Made by a program: the position numbers and the translations under genes. Below, in pieces: positions 4,782 to 12,137 of a stretch of DNA of 32,068 bases. The notes below the pieces were generated by a model. It searched no databases. It was not told the DNA's origin and saw nothing but the letters and a program-made list of their open reading frames with translations. The DNA comes from a virus, in IMG/VR virus record IMGVR_UViG_3300036719_000721, positions 1 to 32,068 of that record; one strand, given 5' to 3'. Every line of letters starts with the position of its first letter. The first letter of the stretch is position 1.

Positions 4782-6524
4782 TTAGGGAATCCATGAATAA
4801 ACCGTTGTGTCTACTGGGATTTCTGTGTCATTTGCGAAGGACTTTCCGGCGACCAGCATGTCGGTTGCGAGGACGGGTTGATCAAAGAACATGGTGATCA
4901 TTCTGTCCCACTCCTGACGCTTCTCTTGGATCAGTGCTTCCTTTGAGGATATGGCAAGGATGTCTTGAAAGTACTTGACTCCAAGGGCAAGTGCGTCTAC
5001 CCGGTCATCGTGCTTGACAGCCCCCTTTTCCCGACACATCCTGGTCAGCTGATACATCAGCATTCGAGGCAACCTCTCTTCTGGGGCCATGTCGTTGTTT
5101 GACTGGTAGTCCCAAGTGATGAGACGTTGGTCAATGACCAGCCTATGCTGATTGAGAACCGGTTCCAGTGTATCAATGATTCGGTCTTCCTTTCGAGTGG
5201 TGGCGCGTGTCTCCTCAAAGTTCATGCCGACCTTCATTTCGATAGCATGTTTCTTCAGCAGCTCCATGATGGCACCGTCACCGAAGTTGGATTCGATCAG
5301 ACACGTCTTTGACCCGAACTGCCGAGACCTACGCAGTATTTCTCTAAGAGTGGCGTCGGAGTATCCGTCTTGGGTCGCATAGATGTCCCGAATGTAAATA
5401 AAACCATTGATCTGAGAAAGAATGATGGATACCGTTTCGTCCTTTCCTCGGCCTGAGGGGTCCACAGCGGTGATGGTCTCATTCCACGGTATGAACTCAC
5501 CGGTTGCCTTTGGTCTATGCCACCGGTCACCGGGAAGCGCAACGGCAGGAAGATCAAGAAGGGTCTCCTTGTCAGCACCCCATACCAGATCAGACGGACC
5601 ACGAGCAGGGTCCAAAGATAGGACGGAGAAATCAGAAAGCTTAAGGGGAAACTTAAGGGCATCCGAAAGGCTCGTGTCAAGCATGAACTGGAGCATAAAG
5701 TTGCTCCGAGACATCGACTGTTCCCTTTCCAAGAGGTTGATCTCGGAGAAGCGGGTATCCGTTGGGGTCCAGGAAAGTTTGTCTAGCCCCTGCTCATCGA
5801 TGTCCTGTTGAAGGTCCTCCGCAAGAATGTCTTCGTACCCGACAAGGGACTTAGGGTAGCGAGCAGGCCACACGAACGGCTTATAATTGCGTTCTCTCAG
5901 GGTACGATAGATAGTAAACGTGGTTTGAGGCGTGCCAAGAAACACGATCCTACTGTCTTCCTTTGGTGTCAGCACTGACTCACCCTCCGTCACGAGCTGC
6001 AATAGCTTCTCTCGCATGAGGTCCGTAGCAGAGTTGCTTGGGACTTCCACGTCATCAAAGATGATCAGGTCAGCCCGGCTTCCCGTTAATTGTCCGGTTA
6101 TTCCAACGCTTTTGACGGATGGTGACTGAGCAGGCCGACACCCACGAACATCAAAGGATACCCGGCTCCACCGCTGGTCATCGTCCTGTGGGGTCAGGTG
6201 GTTTAACCAAGAGATCTCAATAAGACACTTCTGACAAAAGATGGTGAAGTCATCGGCTCGCTGCTTGCTGGCCGACACAACCATGATCTTCTTGTCTCTG
6301 TCCCGAAACAGGATCCACAGCGTAAAGGCAGCAGCAATCCACGACTTACCAAGACCACGAAACGCCTGGATCTGAAGACGCTTTGGTCCATCTTGGAGGT
6401 ACCTGGCAATGGCAATCTGTGCTCTTGTTGGACGAGGCAGGTCTAGCGACTTCCATACAAGAGTCAAGAAGAGTGGGAAGCTGGCCCTCAGACGGTCCTC
6501 TAAGGCCGCTGTTTTATCGGTCAT
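4782..6524 (-). CDS. Large terminase subunit / DNA maturase B (T7 gp19-like)
   Basis: The motor and nuclease that packages and cuts concatemeric DNA at the portal. The ATPase domain shows a Walker A-like loop AFRGLGKSW (residues 54-62) and Walker B DLIIFDDVE (152-160). The RNase H-like nuclease shows AVDPSGRGKDE (Asp355), LIESNFG (Glu411) and HDDRVDAL (Asp506/507). At 580 residues from the ATG at 6524 it is about the size of T7 gp19 (586). A GTG 12 nt upstream is an alternative start. It is the last late gene before the structured stretch at 4433-4781. Confidence 0.95.
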   Translation of the reverse strand: MTDKTAALEDRLRASFPLFLTLVWKSLDLPRPTRAQIAIARYLQDGPKRLQIQAFRGLGKSWIAAAFTLWILFRDRDKKIMVVSASKQRADDFTIFCQKCLIEISWLNHLTPQDDDQRWSRVSFDVRGCRPAQSPSVKSVGITGQLTGSRADLIIFDDVEVPSNSATDLMREKLLQLVTEGESVLTPKEDSRIVFLGTPQTTFTIYRTLRERNYKPFVWPARYPKSLVGYEDILAEDLQQDIDEQGLDKLSWTPTDTRFSEINLLEREQSMSRSNFMLQFMLDTSLSDALKFPLKLSDFSVLSLDPARGPSDLVWGADKETLLDLPAVALPGDRWHRPKATGEFIPWNETITAVDPSGRGKDETVSIILSQINGFIYIRDIYATQDGYSDATLREILRRSRQFGSKTCLIESNFGDGAIMELLKKHAIEMKVGMNFEETRATTRKEDRIIDTLEPVLNQHRLVIDQRLITWDYQSNNDMAPEERLPRMLMYQLTRMCREKGAVKHDDRVDALALGVKYFQDILAISSKEALIQEKRQEWDRMITMFFDQPVLATDMLVAGKSFANDTEIPVDTTVYSWIP

Positions 6525-6586
6525 GATAGGATGCACCTAAACAATAGTAAAGGGGCCTTGGAGAAGCTCCTAGACCCCTGTGAGAC

Positions 6587-6721
6587 TTACTTACGCTTGC
6601 GGCTCTTGCCAGCCTTACTGAGGGCGATGGCAATTGCTTGCTTATTTGGGTAGCCTTCCTTAGAAAGCTTCCGGATGTTTTTAGAAACTGTTTTTGTGGA
6701 TTTACCCTTTGAGAGGGGCAT
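6587..6721 (-). CDS. Small basic conserved phage protein, 44 aa (DUF6496-like)
   Basis: The 44-residue frame starts at 6721 with a TAATG overlap to the preceding gene. The text [19 protein letters not shown], then [17 protein letters not shown], closely follows a small protein found in many phages ('MPLKKGKSxxxISxNIxxLxxxGxPxxQAxAIAL.KA'), which I remember as DUF6496; the name is unverified. It ends in a basic KSRKRK tail. It lies directly upstream of the large terminase. Function is unknown; DNA binding is plausible from the charge. Confidence 0.8.
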   Translation of the reverse strand: MPLSKGKSTKTVSKNIRKLSKEGYPNKQAIAIALSKAGKSRKRK

Positions 6722-7575
6722 TACTTCTCACCGCGAATCTTGGTGTTGTACTTCTTACCACGCCAGGTGAAGGTGCTTTTGCCAGCCTTACGGGCAGCAG
6801 CAAAGGACGAGTCAAAGCTAGAAGCACCACTGCCGCCGGAGGACGCCTTACGAGGACCCACAACGGGGCTACCCTTAATGGCGGATGCCTTCTTCACGGC
6901 AGCCTCACGAGCGCCCTTAAAGCGGGACGTGGAGCCCTTAGCAGCGGCCTGTGCCCGACGACGACGGCCTTCGTCTTTGCTGTTGACGCCAGGAAGAGCA
7001 TCATCCAGCTTACGAGCAACTGGCTTAAGCGCACGACCAAGAGCTTGTCCGGCCTTGGTGGCAAGAGGGCTCAGGGTTGCATCAGCAGCCACACCAACAG
7101 CAGCAGACAAGGGACCACGGGTAAGGCGGGCCCGAGCAAGAGTGCTGCCCATACGGCCCATGGCCTGCTTAGCACCACGAGCAGCCTGAGCAGCCTTACG
7201 GATCTCTTGGCCACGCTTGGCAGCAGCACGCACCTGACCGGAATCACCAGGGGTACGCATTTGTTGGGCCCCTTGACGGGGCAGGTTCTGACCAGCACGG
7301 GCAGAGTTGGGCAGAGTCACGGCCTTGCCCTTTGTAGCTACGGGCTTGCCTTGTGCCTGACGACGCGCCTGAACGGCCTTGGCACGGATCTGACGCATGG
7401 CAGGGCTGTTGCCGTTCGTGATGGCACGAGGCTGACGGCCATCTGGTTTAGCAGCGGGCTTCGAACCAGCACCCTTGGTGCCGCTCAGCTGGGGACCGCC
7501 CTTGGCGATCTTTTGCATCTGAGCTTTGCGTCGCTGCTGGGTCAGCATTGACGGGCCTTTCTTTTTAGGAGCCAT
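6721..7575 (-). CDS. Lys/Arg/Ala-rich protein, probable virion or DNA-binding, 284 aa
   Basis: A 284-residue strongly basic protein beginning [20 protein letters not shown]. It is rich in Ala, Lys, Arg, Gly and Ser and low in aromatic residues until the end. Residues about 130-200 form an Ala-rich helical stretch that might interact with membrane or DNA. The last 30 residues form a distinct small module ([20 protein letters not shown]), recalling a C-terminal 'F..AR..G..tF.w.Gk.Y.T' motif seen in several phage structural proteins. It is coupled (TAATG) to the 44-aa gene. A histone-like or packaged-DNA role is inference. Confidence 0.65.
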   Translation of the reverse strand: MAPKKKGPSMLTQQRRKAQMQKIAKGGPQLSGTKGAGSKPAAKPDGRQPRAITNGNSPAMRQIRAKAVQARRQAQGKPVATKGKAVTLPNSARAGQNLPRQGAQQMRTPGDSGQVRAAAKRGQEIRKAAQAARGAKQAMGRMGSTLARARLTRGPLSAAVGVAADATLSPLATKAGQALGRALKPVARKLDDALPGVNSKDEGRRRRAQAAAKGSTSRFKGAREAAVKKASAIKGSPVVGPRKASSGGSGASSFDSSFAAARKAGKSTFTWRGKKYNTKIRGEK

Positions 7576-7586
7576 AATACTTAACC

Positions 7587-8087
7587 TCAGGCGTTGATGG
7601 GACCGGAAGTCGTAGCCACAGTAACGGAGAAACCGGAACCAGTACCACCAATGTTGGCAGCAGCAGCACTCAGCACTTCGCCCACGTCATAAGCAGAACC
7701 GCCGTTGACGATGGTCACGACTGTCACAGCACCACCAGCAACGGTGATGTTAGCGGTAGCGCCAGTGCCCGTACCGCCGGTCAGAGCAACACCGGTATAG
7801 CTGCCAGTGGTGTAAAGGGTACCACCAACCAGGGTGTTAACAGTCAGGATGCGGCCTTGAACGGTCTCAACGCGGGTAGCACGCCCAACGCTGGTGGTGG
7901 TCACAGCCTTGTCAGTCAGGGCGATAGCATAGATGGCATCTTCTGCTTCCTTGACGTTGGTGGCAGCAGTGATACCAGAAGAGGTTTTGGTGGCCAGGGT
8001 CTTAACATTTTCCAGCTGGCAGCGACGGCCGGGGGCACTGGAAATATCGCCGTAGGCGGAAACGAGTTCAGCAGCTTTGGTAGCCAT
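7587..8087 (-). CDS. Glycine/threonine-rich probable virion protein, 166 aa
   Basis: The ATG at 8087 (MATKAAELVSAYGDIS) is preferred over a GTG three codons upstream. Residues 1-75 form a small mixed domain. From about residue 76 the sequence is Gly-, Thr- and Val-rich, alternating like beta strands (GTGTGATANITVAGG, VTVVTIVNGGSAYDVGEVL). This matches a beta-rich repeat common in phage head-decoration and tail proteins, where 'GG.V..V.V.NGG.GY.VGD.L' recurs. The composition and position among late genes argue for a virion surface or decoration protein. There is no direct T7 counterpart. Confidence 0.6.
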   Translation of the reverse strand: MATKAAELVSAYGDISSAPGRRCQLENVKTLATKTSSGITAATNVKEAEDAIYAIALTDKAVTTTSVGRATRVETVQGRILTVNTLVGGTLYTTGSYTGVALTGGTGTGATANITVAGGAVTVVTIVNGGSAYDVGEVLSAAAANIGGTGSGFSVTVATTSGPINA

Positions 8088-8107
8088 AATAATCACTCAA
8101 AAAAGGG

Positions 8108-8425
8108 TTAGCTTGCGGTCCAAGAAAGGACCTTGGAAAAGTTGGAGGTGTCAAAGGAGTCTTGACCGACCCACCAGGACAACCAGTGGTTCGAACCTTT
8201 GGACTGGTTGCAATTTAGGCAGGCGGGCACAACATTATGGGTAGTGTCGTGACCACCTCTGGCCTTAGGATGGACATGATCGAGCGTTAGATTTTCAGAT
8301 GAGCCACAATAGACACACTGGTTGTTCCAATGTTCCTTAATGGCTGTCCTCCACATACGCTTGGCTTCGGCTGCGGTCATGGCCTTAAGAAAGTAGAGGT
8401 ATTCAGAAGGATCTTTGAGAGGCAT
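8108..8425 (-). CDS. HNH endonuclease, 105 aa
   Basis: A compact HNH nuclease. Two CxxC pairs (CVYC at residues 37-40, CLNC at 69-72) bracket the active site: LDHVHP (Asp49-His50), then N64 in HNVVPACLNCNQSKGSN. The pairs form the structural zinc site, and His50 with the later residues binds the catalytic metal. It stands between terminase-region genes. HNH proteins near terminases can be packaging partners in other phages, but a free-standing homing-type nuclease is equally possible. It has no T7 equivalent. Confidence 0.9.
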   Translation of the reverse strand: MPLKDPSEYLYFLKAMTAAEAKRMWRTAIKEHWNNQCVYCGSSENLTLDHVHPKARGGHDTTHNVVPACLNCNQSKGSNHWLSWWVGQDSFDTSNFSKVLSWTAS

Positions 8426-8443
8426 GAGGCCTACTTCGGTGGT

Positions 8444-8593
8444 TTACTTCTTCTTTTTGGGGAATCCTGCTTTCATGTTGGCATACGCCTGGGGCGACAC
8501 CGTGCTCTTGCTCTTTGGACGGCTGGTCCCTGCCTTGCGACGCTTGTTCATGTTAGCGTAGAGGCCGGGGGGCTTGGCGTTTCCTTTGTTCAT
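8444..8593 (-). CDS. Small basic conserved phage protein, 49 aa
   Basis: A 49-residue frame starting at 8593, where its ATG overlaps the preceding stop (ATGA). The sequence carries LYANMNKRRKAGTSRPKSKS, then TVSPQAYANMKAGFPKKKK. The phrase 'YANMxxxxxAGTSR.KSKSTxSxxAYANM.AGF' is one I know from many marine phage genomes, always in a tiny basic protein without an assigned role. YANM occurs twice (residues 12-15 and 37-40). With a net charge well above +10 it probably binds DNA or a negatively charged partner. Confidence 0.75.
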   Translation of the reverse strand: MNKGNAKPPGLYANMNKRRKAGTSRPKSKSTVSPQAYANMKAGFPKKKK

Positions 8594-8856
8594 TTGCGGG
8601 TACTCTTGCCGTTGTGACCGTTTCTGGCTCGGTTTTTGGATGGCGATTCAAGCACCATGCGGCCATCCTTTGTATGTGATAGGTCGGCACCACCCTTGCT
8701 GGCAATGCCGCGCCGTCTCCGTTCTGTCCACCGCTCTTCCGAAGCATTCTTAACGGTGGGCTTTTTATTCAGTTTGCGTTGGTAGGCAGCCTTTTTGGCA
8801 GCCGCCTTTGGATTTGCCGCATAATACTTAGCGGACTTACTTTTTGCTTGCGCCAT
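8590..8856 (-). CDS. Basic conserved phage protein, 88 aa
   Basis: The start at 8856 (MAQAKSKSAKYYAANPKAAA) lies inside the end of the upstream gene (20-nt overlap). An ATG 87 nt further upstream would add unrelated-looking residues and is not used. The 88-residue product is rich in Lys, Arg and Ala. Its C-terminal segment (GGADLSHTKDGRMVLESPSK, then NRARNGHNGKSTRK) resembles a short tail found in several phage and large-virus proteins ('DvSHkKDG...NR.RNG.nGkST'). Function unknown. It belongs to a run of small basic genes next to the terminase. Confidence 0.7.
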   Translation of the reverse strand: MAQAKSKSAKYYAANPKAAAKKAAYQRKLNKKPTVKNASEERWTERRRRGIASKGGADLSHTKDGRMVLESPSKNRARNGHNGKSTRK

Positions 8857-9049
8857 TGTTAAAATAAACGTACTGTTCAAGGCGCTCAAGGCGTTGATCT
8901 GCCTCACCTGCTCGGTGAACAAGCACATCAACGGACTTAGCAATGTTATGAAGCGTCAGCAGGTGCCATCCGAACAATCCCAATGCTGCTGTAGCAATGA
9001 TATTTCGGATAATCTCCTGGTGGTCCTCATCTGATGGCCCGTTCGACAT
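8837..9049 (-). CDS. Single-pass membrane protein, spanin- or holin-like, 70 aa
   Basis: The start at 9049 (MSNGPSDEDHQEIIRN) overlaps the small terminase gene by 23 nt. A membrane segment covers about residues 16-33 (NIIATAALGLFGWHLLTL). It is followed by an amphipathic, probably coiled-coil stretch (39-62, VDVLVHRAGEADQRLERLEQ) and a short basic tail. Position directly after the small terminase is that of T7 18.5, the inner-membrane spanin, and the topology (short N-terminus, one segment, coiled coil) fits an i-spanin. It is short for one, and no partner lipoprotein was found, so a holin-like role remains possible. Confidence 0.55.
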   Translation of the reverse strand: MSNGPSDEDHQEIIRNIIATAALGLFGWHLLTLHNIAKSVDVLVHRAGEADQRLERLEQYVYFNNGASKK

Positions 9050-9257
9050 CCTCCATCTCCAATTCGAGTGATTCAAAGAGGGCAGCAAGAGGAGATCCAG
9101 TCACAGGCAGCCCTGTAATGTTGTTCTTGGACAACCAATCGGCTGCGGCTTTAAGATCTTGGGTGGTGGCAACGCCGCTCTTGATGCGGTCGATCAATTC
9201 GTTGGTGACGAGGCCGTGAAGCTCGTTGAATTGATCTTCAGTGGCTCTCATTGTCAT
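9027..9257 (-). CDS. Small terminase subunit / DNA maturase A (T7 gp18-like)
   Basis: A 76-residue helical protein. The pattern LHGLVTNELIDRIKSGVATT, then QDLKAAADWLSKNNI, is that of small terminase proteins of marine podoviruses ('LH..v...L..RI.sG.aTa.DL..A...L..N.I'). A short acidic tail follows (ESLELEMEDVE). It would recognise concatemer DNA and regulate the large terminase. Its ATG overlaps the preceding stop (TGATG). The position matches T7 gene 18, although the large terminase is about 2.5 kb downstream rather than nearly adjacent. Confidence 0.75.
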   Translation of the reverse strand: MTMRATEDQFNELHGLVTNELIDRIKSGVATTQDLKAAADWLSKNNITGLPVTGSPLAALFESLELEMEDVERAIR

Positions 9258-9598
9258 CAGTTTACCAGTTCAGTGATGAACAGGGTAGTACTAGCACCAG
9301 TTCCTTGAATGGCAGCAATGTTAGCGCCAATTGGAACGGCCAAAGTAATGCGTTCACCAGTCTTCAAGTAATGAGTAGTGGCGGAAGCAGTTTGAGCACC
9401 GACTCCAATCTGGTAATGACAATGAGTACCACCAGTACAAATAAGGGAAACAAACCGACACGTTGAAGTCAACGCCAAATTGACACTGGATGCACCAAGT
9501 GTAATGGTACGAGCAGTTCCCACTTCAAAAGCAGTTGTGGTATCGCTGCTCAGAAAGGTTCCAGCAGTAGTTGTACCGCCAGTAGTAAGTGAAGCCAT
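9257..9598 (-). CDS. Small Thr/Gly-rich beta protein, probable virion component, 113 aa
   Basis: A 113-residue protein with alternating Thr, Ala, Gly and Val typical of all-beta virion proteins (MASLTTGGTTTAGTFLSSDT; then TARTITLGASSVNLALTSTC). Its GTHCHYQIGVGAQTASATTH stretch and the closing IGANIAAIQGTGASTTLFIT suggest a single jelly-roll-like domain. No motif of enzymatic activity is seen. It is joined to the endolysin gene and to the small terminase by TAATG and TGATG junctions. A decoration or tail-associated role is inferred from composition and late position. Confidence 0.6.
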   Translation of the reverse strand: MASLTTGGTTTAGTFLSSDTTTAFEVGTARTITLGASSVNLALTSTCRFVSLICTGGTHCHYQIGVGAQTASATTHYLKTGERITLAVPIGANIAAIQGTGASTTLFITELVN

Positions 9599-10578
9599 TA
9601 GTTATTCTCCTCAATGAGGCGGATGAGTTTGCTAGGGTAGGACGGATCTGTCGCGTAGCCTTCGCTTTGGAGCAGCTGACAGCACTCCTTCCACGACGTA
9701 GCCCGGTTGACACCCTTGTAGCCCCGATAATCTTTGTACCACATCGTGATGAGGTGGTCGATACAAGCAGTAGGGGTAGGGTAGTCCTTGAAGGTGGCCA
9801 CAACCGTGGTCCAACGGCCATTCAGGAACTCCTTTGTTTCCTGATTTGTTCCCGGAGTGCCCTTGATGCCGAAAAAGTTGTTCTTTCCAGAGGTGTGCTT
9901 GCCCCATCCGGACTCAAGAGCCCACTGAGCTGCCACAACCTCTGGAAACTTAGCCCCACAGGCCTTGGCAACGGCCCTTACGCCCTTCCAAGAGTTCTCA
10001 AAGGGAATAGATGTGGGGGCAATCTTGACCTCTTCAATGCGGCGGAGGTCCATGAACCAGGCTTCACCGCCGTGTGTCCACCGTGGAAGCCAATTCTTCC
10101 AGGTATAGCTGACACTTTTGCCGCCAATACCACGGCGAGGGTAGCCTCCAGCGAGGTTATCCAGCTCTCCGTAGGGGTCATGGAAGATGCCATGGGTTTC
10201 GGTTGCTCCGATCAAAAGAATCCAGTGACCACCGCCCCTAGGTGAAGTTGAAGGGCCATGATGAAGGAAGCCAACAGGCACCGGAAGGCCAGCACCAAGG
10301 CGATCGTAGAGGCTTTGGAGGTTGCCGTTCTTATGGAACGTGGCCTTAACTTTGTAATCGGCTGCTGCTTTGATCTGTGACTGTGGGTTCGTGGTGTCCC
10401 CATACTTGAGGACAGTTCTCAGGTAGTCATCGTCAGCATTGACCCCAGACAAAGCGGAAGGCCATAGGTATTTGACACCCATGGCCATCGTGCTGGAGAA
10501 GCACATCCTGTCTGCGTGGGCCGTGCGACTATCTGTTTGTGGGTAGTACTGGGCAACCGGCAGGAGGATGTGTGTCAC
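9598..10578 (-). CDS. Two-domain endolysin: C39-like peptidase plus glucosaminidase
   Basis: The start is GTG at 10578, overlapping the previous stop (GTGA). Residues 1-180 look like a papain-fold C39-type peptidase: Cys26 in DRMCFSSTMAMG, His118 in GGGHWILLIGA, Asp134 in HDPYGE. Residues about 195-326 are a glycoside hydrolase family 73-like N-acetylglucosaminidase (FlgJ type), with VVAAQWALESGWGKH containing the likely catalytic Glu222, then KNNFFGIKG. The pair could cut both peptide cross-links and glycan strands of peptidoglycan for lysis. T7 uses an amidase instead. No signal peptide is present, so release would need a holin. Confidence 0.85.
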   Translation of the reverse strand: MTHILLPVAQYYPQTDSRTAHADRMCFSSTMAMGVKYLWPSALSGVNADDDYLRTVLKYGDTTNPQSQIKAAADYKVKATFHKNGNLQSLYDRLGAGLPVPVGFLHHGPSTSPRGGGHWILLIGATETHGIFHDPYGELDNLAGGYPRRGIGGKSVSYTWKNWLPRWTHGGEAWFMDLRRIEEVKIAPTSIPFENSWKGVRAVAKACGAKFPEVVAAQWALESGWGKHTSGKNNFFGIKGTPGTNQETKEFLNGRWTTVVATFKDYPTPTACIDHLITMWYKDYRGYKGVNRATSWKECCQLLQSEGYATDPSYPSKLIRLIEENN

Positions 10579-10772
10579 CGGAGGGAATCCTTAAATTTAC
10601 GGATTTTGTCGTCCTCAGACCGAAGGGGCTTCAGCAGAGTGACGACTTTAAGAAAGACCTGAACAACGCTATTGGAGCGATACTTGCTCAGTCCAATGAC
10701 CTCGGACGCAATAAAGAGTCCGAAGAAGATGGCAGCTTCATAAGAAAGCTTAAGGCCGAAGATGGTGATCAT
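10575..10772 (-). CDS. Small membrane protein next to endolysin, candidate holin, 65 aa
   Basis: A 65-residue protein: MITIFGLKLSYEAAIFFGLF, IASEVIGLSK, then a second moderately hydrophobic stretch (VVQVFLKVVTLLK, residues 36-48) and a charged tail (SEDDKIRKFKDSLR). One clear membrane segment covers about residues 12-27. It lies immediately before the endolysin gene and overlaps both neighbours by 4 nt, the place where a holin is expected (T7 17.5 lies before the small terminase). Family not recognised; the holin call rests on size, hydrophobicity and position. Confidence 0.5.
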   Translation of the reverse strand: MITIFGLKLSYEAAIFFGLFIASEVIGLSKYRSNSVVQVFLKVVTLLKPLRSEDDKIRKFKDSLR

Positions 10773-10900
10773 TTGCCTTGTCCTCGTGATTGTTTACGAG
10801 AGTGATTTGGTAGGGAATGTTGCCCCTGCCCCTGTCTAGTCTTTTTCGGGGGGCCGGGGACGTGGACGACCTTGTTAAGGGCGCCTTTAGGCTTGGACAT
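10769..10900 (-). CDS. Tiny basic conserved phage protein, 43 aa
   Basis: A 43-residue frame from ATG 10900 (14 nt inside the upstream gene) to a TGA overlapping the next ATG. It begins MSKPKGALNKVVHVPGPPKK and then TRQGQGQHSL, continuing Ser/Arg/Lys-rich. The phrase 'GxLNKVxHxPGPPKKTRQG' recurs, as I remember it, in tiny proteins of cyanophages, both podo- and myoviruses, which supports the cyanophage reading. Function unknown; very high positive charge. Confidence 0.7.
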   Translation of the reverse strand: MSKPKGALNKVVHVPGPPKKTRQGQGQHSLPNHSRKQSRGQGK

Positions 10901-11207
10901 CGTTCACCCAGGGCAGACCCGCAGCACGGGTAGGTTGACGCTGCTCATCCAGTTGAGCTTGAAGAGCTGCTTCAATTTCGGCAACCTTTTCAGGGCCGAA
11001 CTTGTCCTTGATCCAACCGATAACGGTCTGCTCCGTCAATTCCGAGAAGGGGACAAGTTCCGACTCAGGACGCTCAAGCCCAAGCGAACCATAGGCACCA
11101 GCAGAATAGGTGTCATCGGTTGCATTAACGGTGTAGTGAACGGTAAACACATAACCGTCTGCCGTCTCGCGCTCAAGCTGAGCAACGTTCCAATTAAAAG
11201 CAGTCAT
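10887..11207 (-). CDS. Conserved cyanophage-type protein, 106 aa (DUF7936-like)
   Basis: A 106-residue protein. The first half is beta-rich (FNWNVAQLERETADGYVFTV, HYTVNATDDTYSAGAYGSLG). The second half is helical (ELTEQTVIGWIKDKFGPEKV, then AEIEAALQAQLDEQ). A 'W.v..Ler...dG.V....Y.V.A.D..Y.a..yG' protein of about this length is common in marine cyanophage genomes, and I associate it with DUF7936; the label is unverified. A closing helix with Gln/Arg and the terminal PWVNDVQA are also typical. Its ATG overlaps the integrase stop (TAATG). No function is known to me. Confidence 0.7.
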   Translation of the reverse strand: MTAFNWNVAQLERETADGYVFTVHYTVNATDDTYSAGAYGSLGLERPESELVPFSELTEQTVIGWIKDKFGPEKVAEIEAALQAQLDEQRQPTRAAGLPWVNDVQA

Positions 11208-12064
11208 TAGAGAACAGGAATTTCGTAGGTTTGAGTGGTGTTGGCATAGTGACGCCAGATAACGTCTGCCGTATTTCCAGCCCAGGATGCAACCTGAGCA
11301 ACAGGAATGCCTGCCTCGATCCAGCGACTAATTGCTGTATGACGCAGATCGTAGGGGCGATAGAGGTGGGTAATCAGGTCCGCAGCACGGAGCCGATCCA
11401 TCTTTTTGCGAAAGTAACTCTGAAACGAGGACCTATCCCAAGGAAAGAGATACTCTTCGTTCTGATCCAAGGTGTCAAGGATCTCTTTGCACTTCGCATT
11501 GAGGGGTACCCAACGCTTCTTATTCGTTTTTGTGCTGTTTTTAAGGCCGTGGGTCAGGGTAAAGTTCTTGTGGACCAGGATCTTATCGTCCTTAATGTCG
11601 TTCCAAGTAAGGGCCCTGACCTCGCCGGTCCTCATGGCAGTCTGGAGCATAAACTCCGCGTAGGTGGCCCAGTTGGTGGACCGGTAGGTTTGCTTTGCCT
11701 CAAGGGCAACCATCACCAGACCGATCTCGTCCCTGGGAATCACCACGATTTCTTCGTCCTTTTGTGGAGCCTTGGGCATCCGGAAGGTCATGATCGGATT
11801 TCGTGCGATGATAGCAATGTCCTCTTGGCTGGCCCAGCGGTAGAGGGCCTTAAGGTACATGGCCACCCGCCTTGCCGACTGAACCGGCTGCTGCTGGAGA
11901 ACCCAGGTCAGAATCAGGCGACCCTCGGTCTCAAAATTCTGGTGGGGACAGCGGCTGAGCCAGTTCCGGGCTTGGCGGTAGTCGGACGTGAGGCTTGTGG
12001 CCGACAGGGAAATGGACCGTTCCGCAACGAACTGGTCCCAGGCAGACATGAGGGTGAGGGCCAT
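11207..12064 (-). CDS. int: Tyrosine-family integrase
   Basis: A site-specific recombinase that would insert phage DNA at a host attachment site through a covalent phosphotyrosine. Residues about 1-90 form a core-binding-type helical domain (SAWDQFVAERSISLSATSLT). The catalytic domain shows Arg145 (AMRTGEVRAL), a Lys-rich turn (about 179-183), Arg241 in YDLRHTAISRW and Tyr273 in RHYANTTQ. Two usual positions differ: the His of 'HxxR' is Tyr238, and the His/Trp before the Tyr appears as Asn264 (WAGNT). Both occur in some phage integrases. An upstream TTG at 12109 would add 15 residues; I prefer the ATG at 12064. Integrase genes in T7-like cyanophages such as P-SSP7 are the closest precedent. 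Confidence 0.9.
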   Translation of the reverse strand: MALTLMSAWDQFVAERSISLSATSLTSDYRQARNWLSRCPHQNFETEGRLILTWVLQQQPVQSARRVAMYLKALYRWASQEDIAIIARNPIMTFRMPKAPQKDEEIVVIPRDEIGLVMVALEAKQTYRSTNWATYAEFMLQTAMRTGEVRALTWNDIKDDKILVHKNFTLTHGLKNSTKTNKKRWVPLNAKCKEILDTLDQNEEYLFPWDRSSFQSYFRKKMDRLRAADLITHLYRPYDLRHTAISRWIEAGIPVAQVASWAGNTADVIWRHYANTTQTYEIPVL

Positions 12065-12090
12065 GGAGCTAGAAGGTGAACTACCCCCTA

Positions 12091-12124
12091 ACGGTACACG
12101 GCCCGTCAACCCCTGTCAACCCCC
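12091..12124 (-). promoter_or_regulatory. Candidate promoter and tandem repeat before int
   Basis: Two adjacent 10-bp copies (plus strand GTCAACCCCT and GTCAACCCCC, 12105-12124) stand upstream of the integrase. On the minus strand the repeat junction makes TTGACA (12114-12119), and 17 bp later TACCGT (12091-12096) could be a weak -10. A separate promoter would let int be expressed apart from the late genes. The repeats might also be recombinase arm sites. Confidence 0.4.
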
Positions 12125-12137
12125 GAAGTGAGTAGGA

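Noticed and set aside
6694-7551. Plus-strand frame of 285 codons
   Set aside because: It is antisense to the 284-aa Lys/Arg/Ala-rich gene; the GC-rich Ala/Arg codons keep the opposite frame open. No plus-strand gene is otherwise supported.
8180-8205. GGTTCGAACC, tRNA T-loop-like, as an attachment-site candidate
   Set aside because: It lies inside the conserved HNH coding sequence (KGSNHW) and no other tRNA arm surrounds it.
11231-12079. Plus-strand frame of 282 codons
   Set aside because: Mirror of the integrase gene; the minus strand shows clear catalytic residues.
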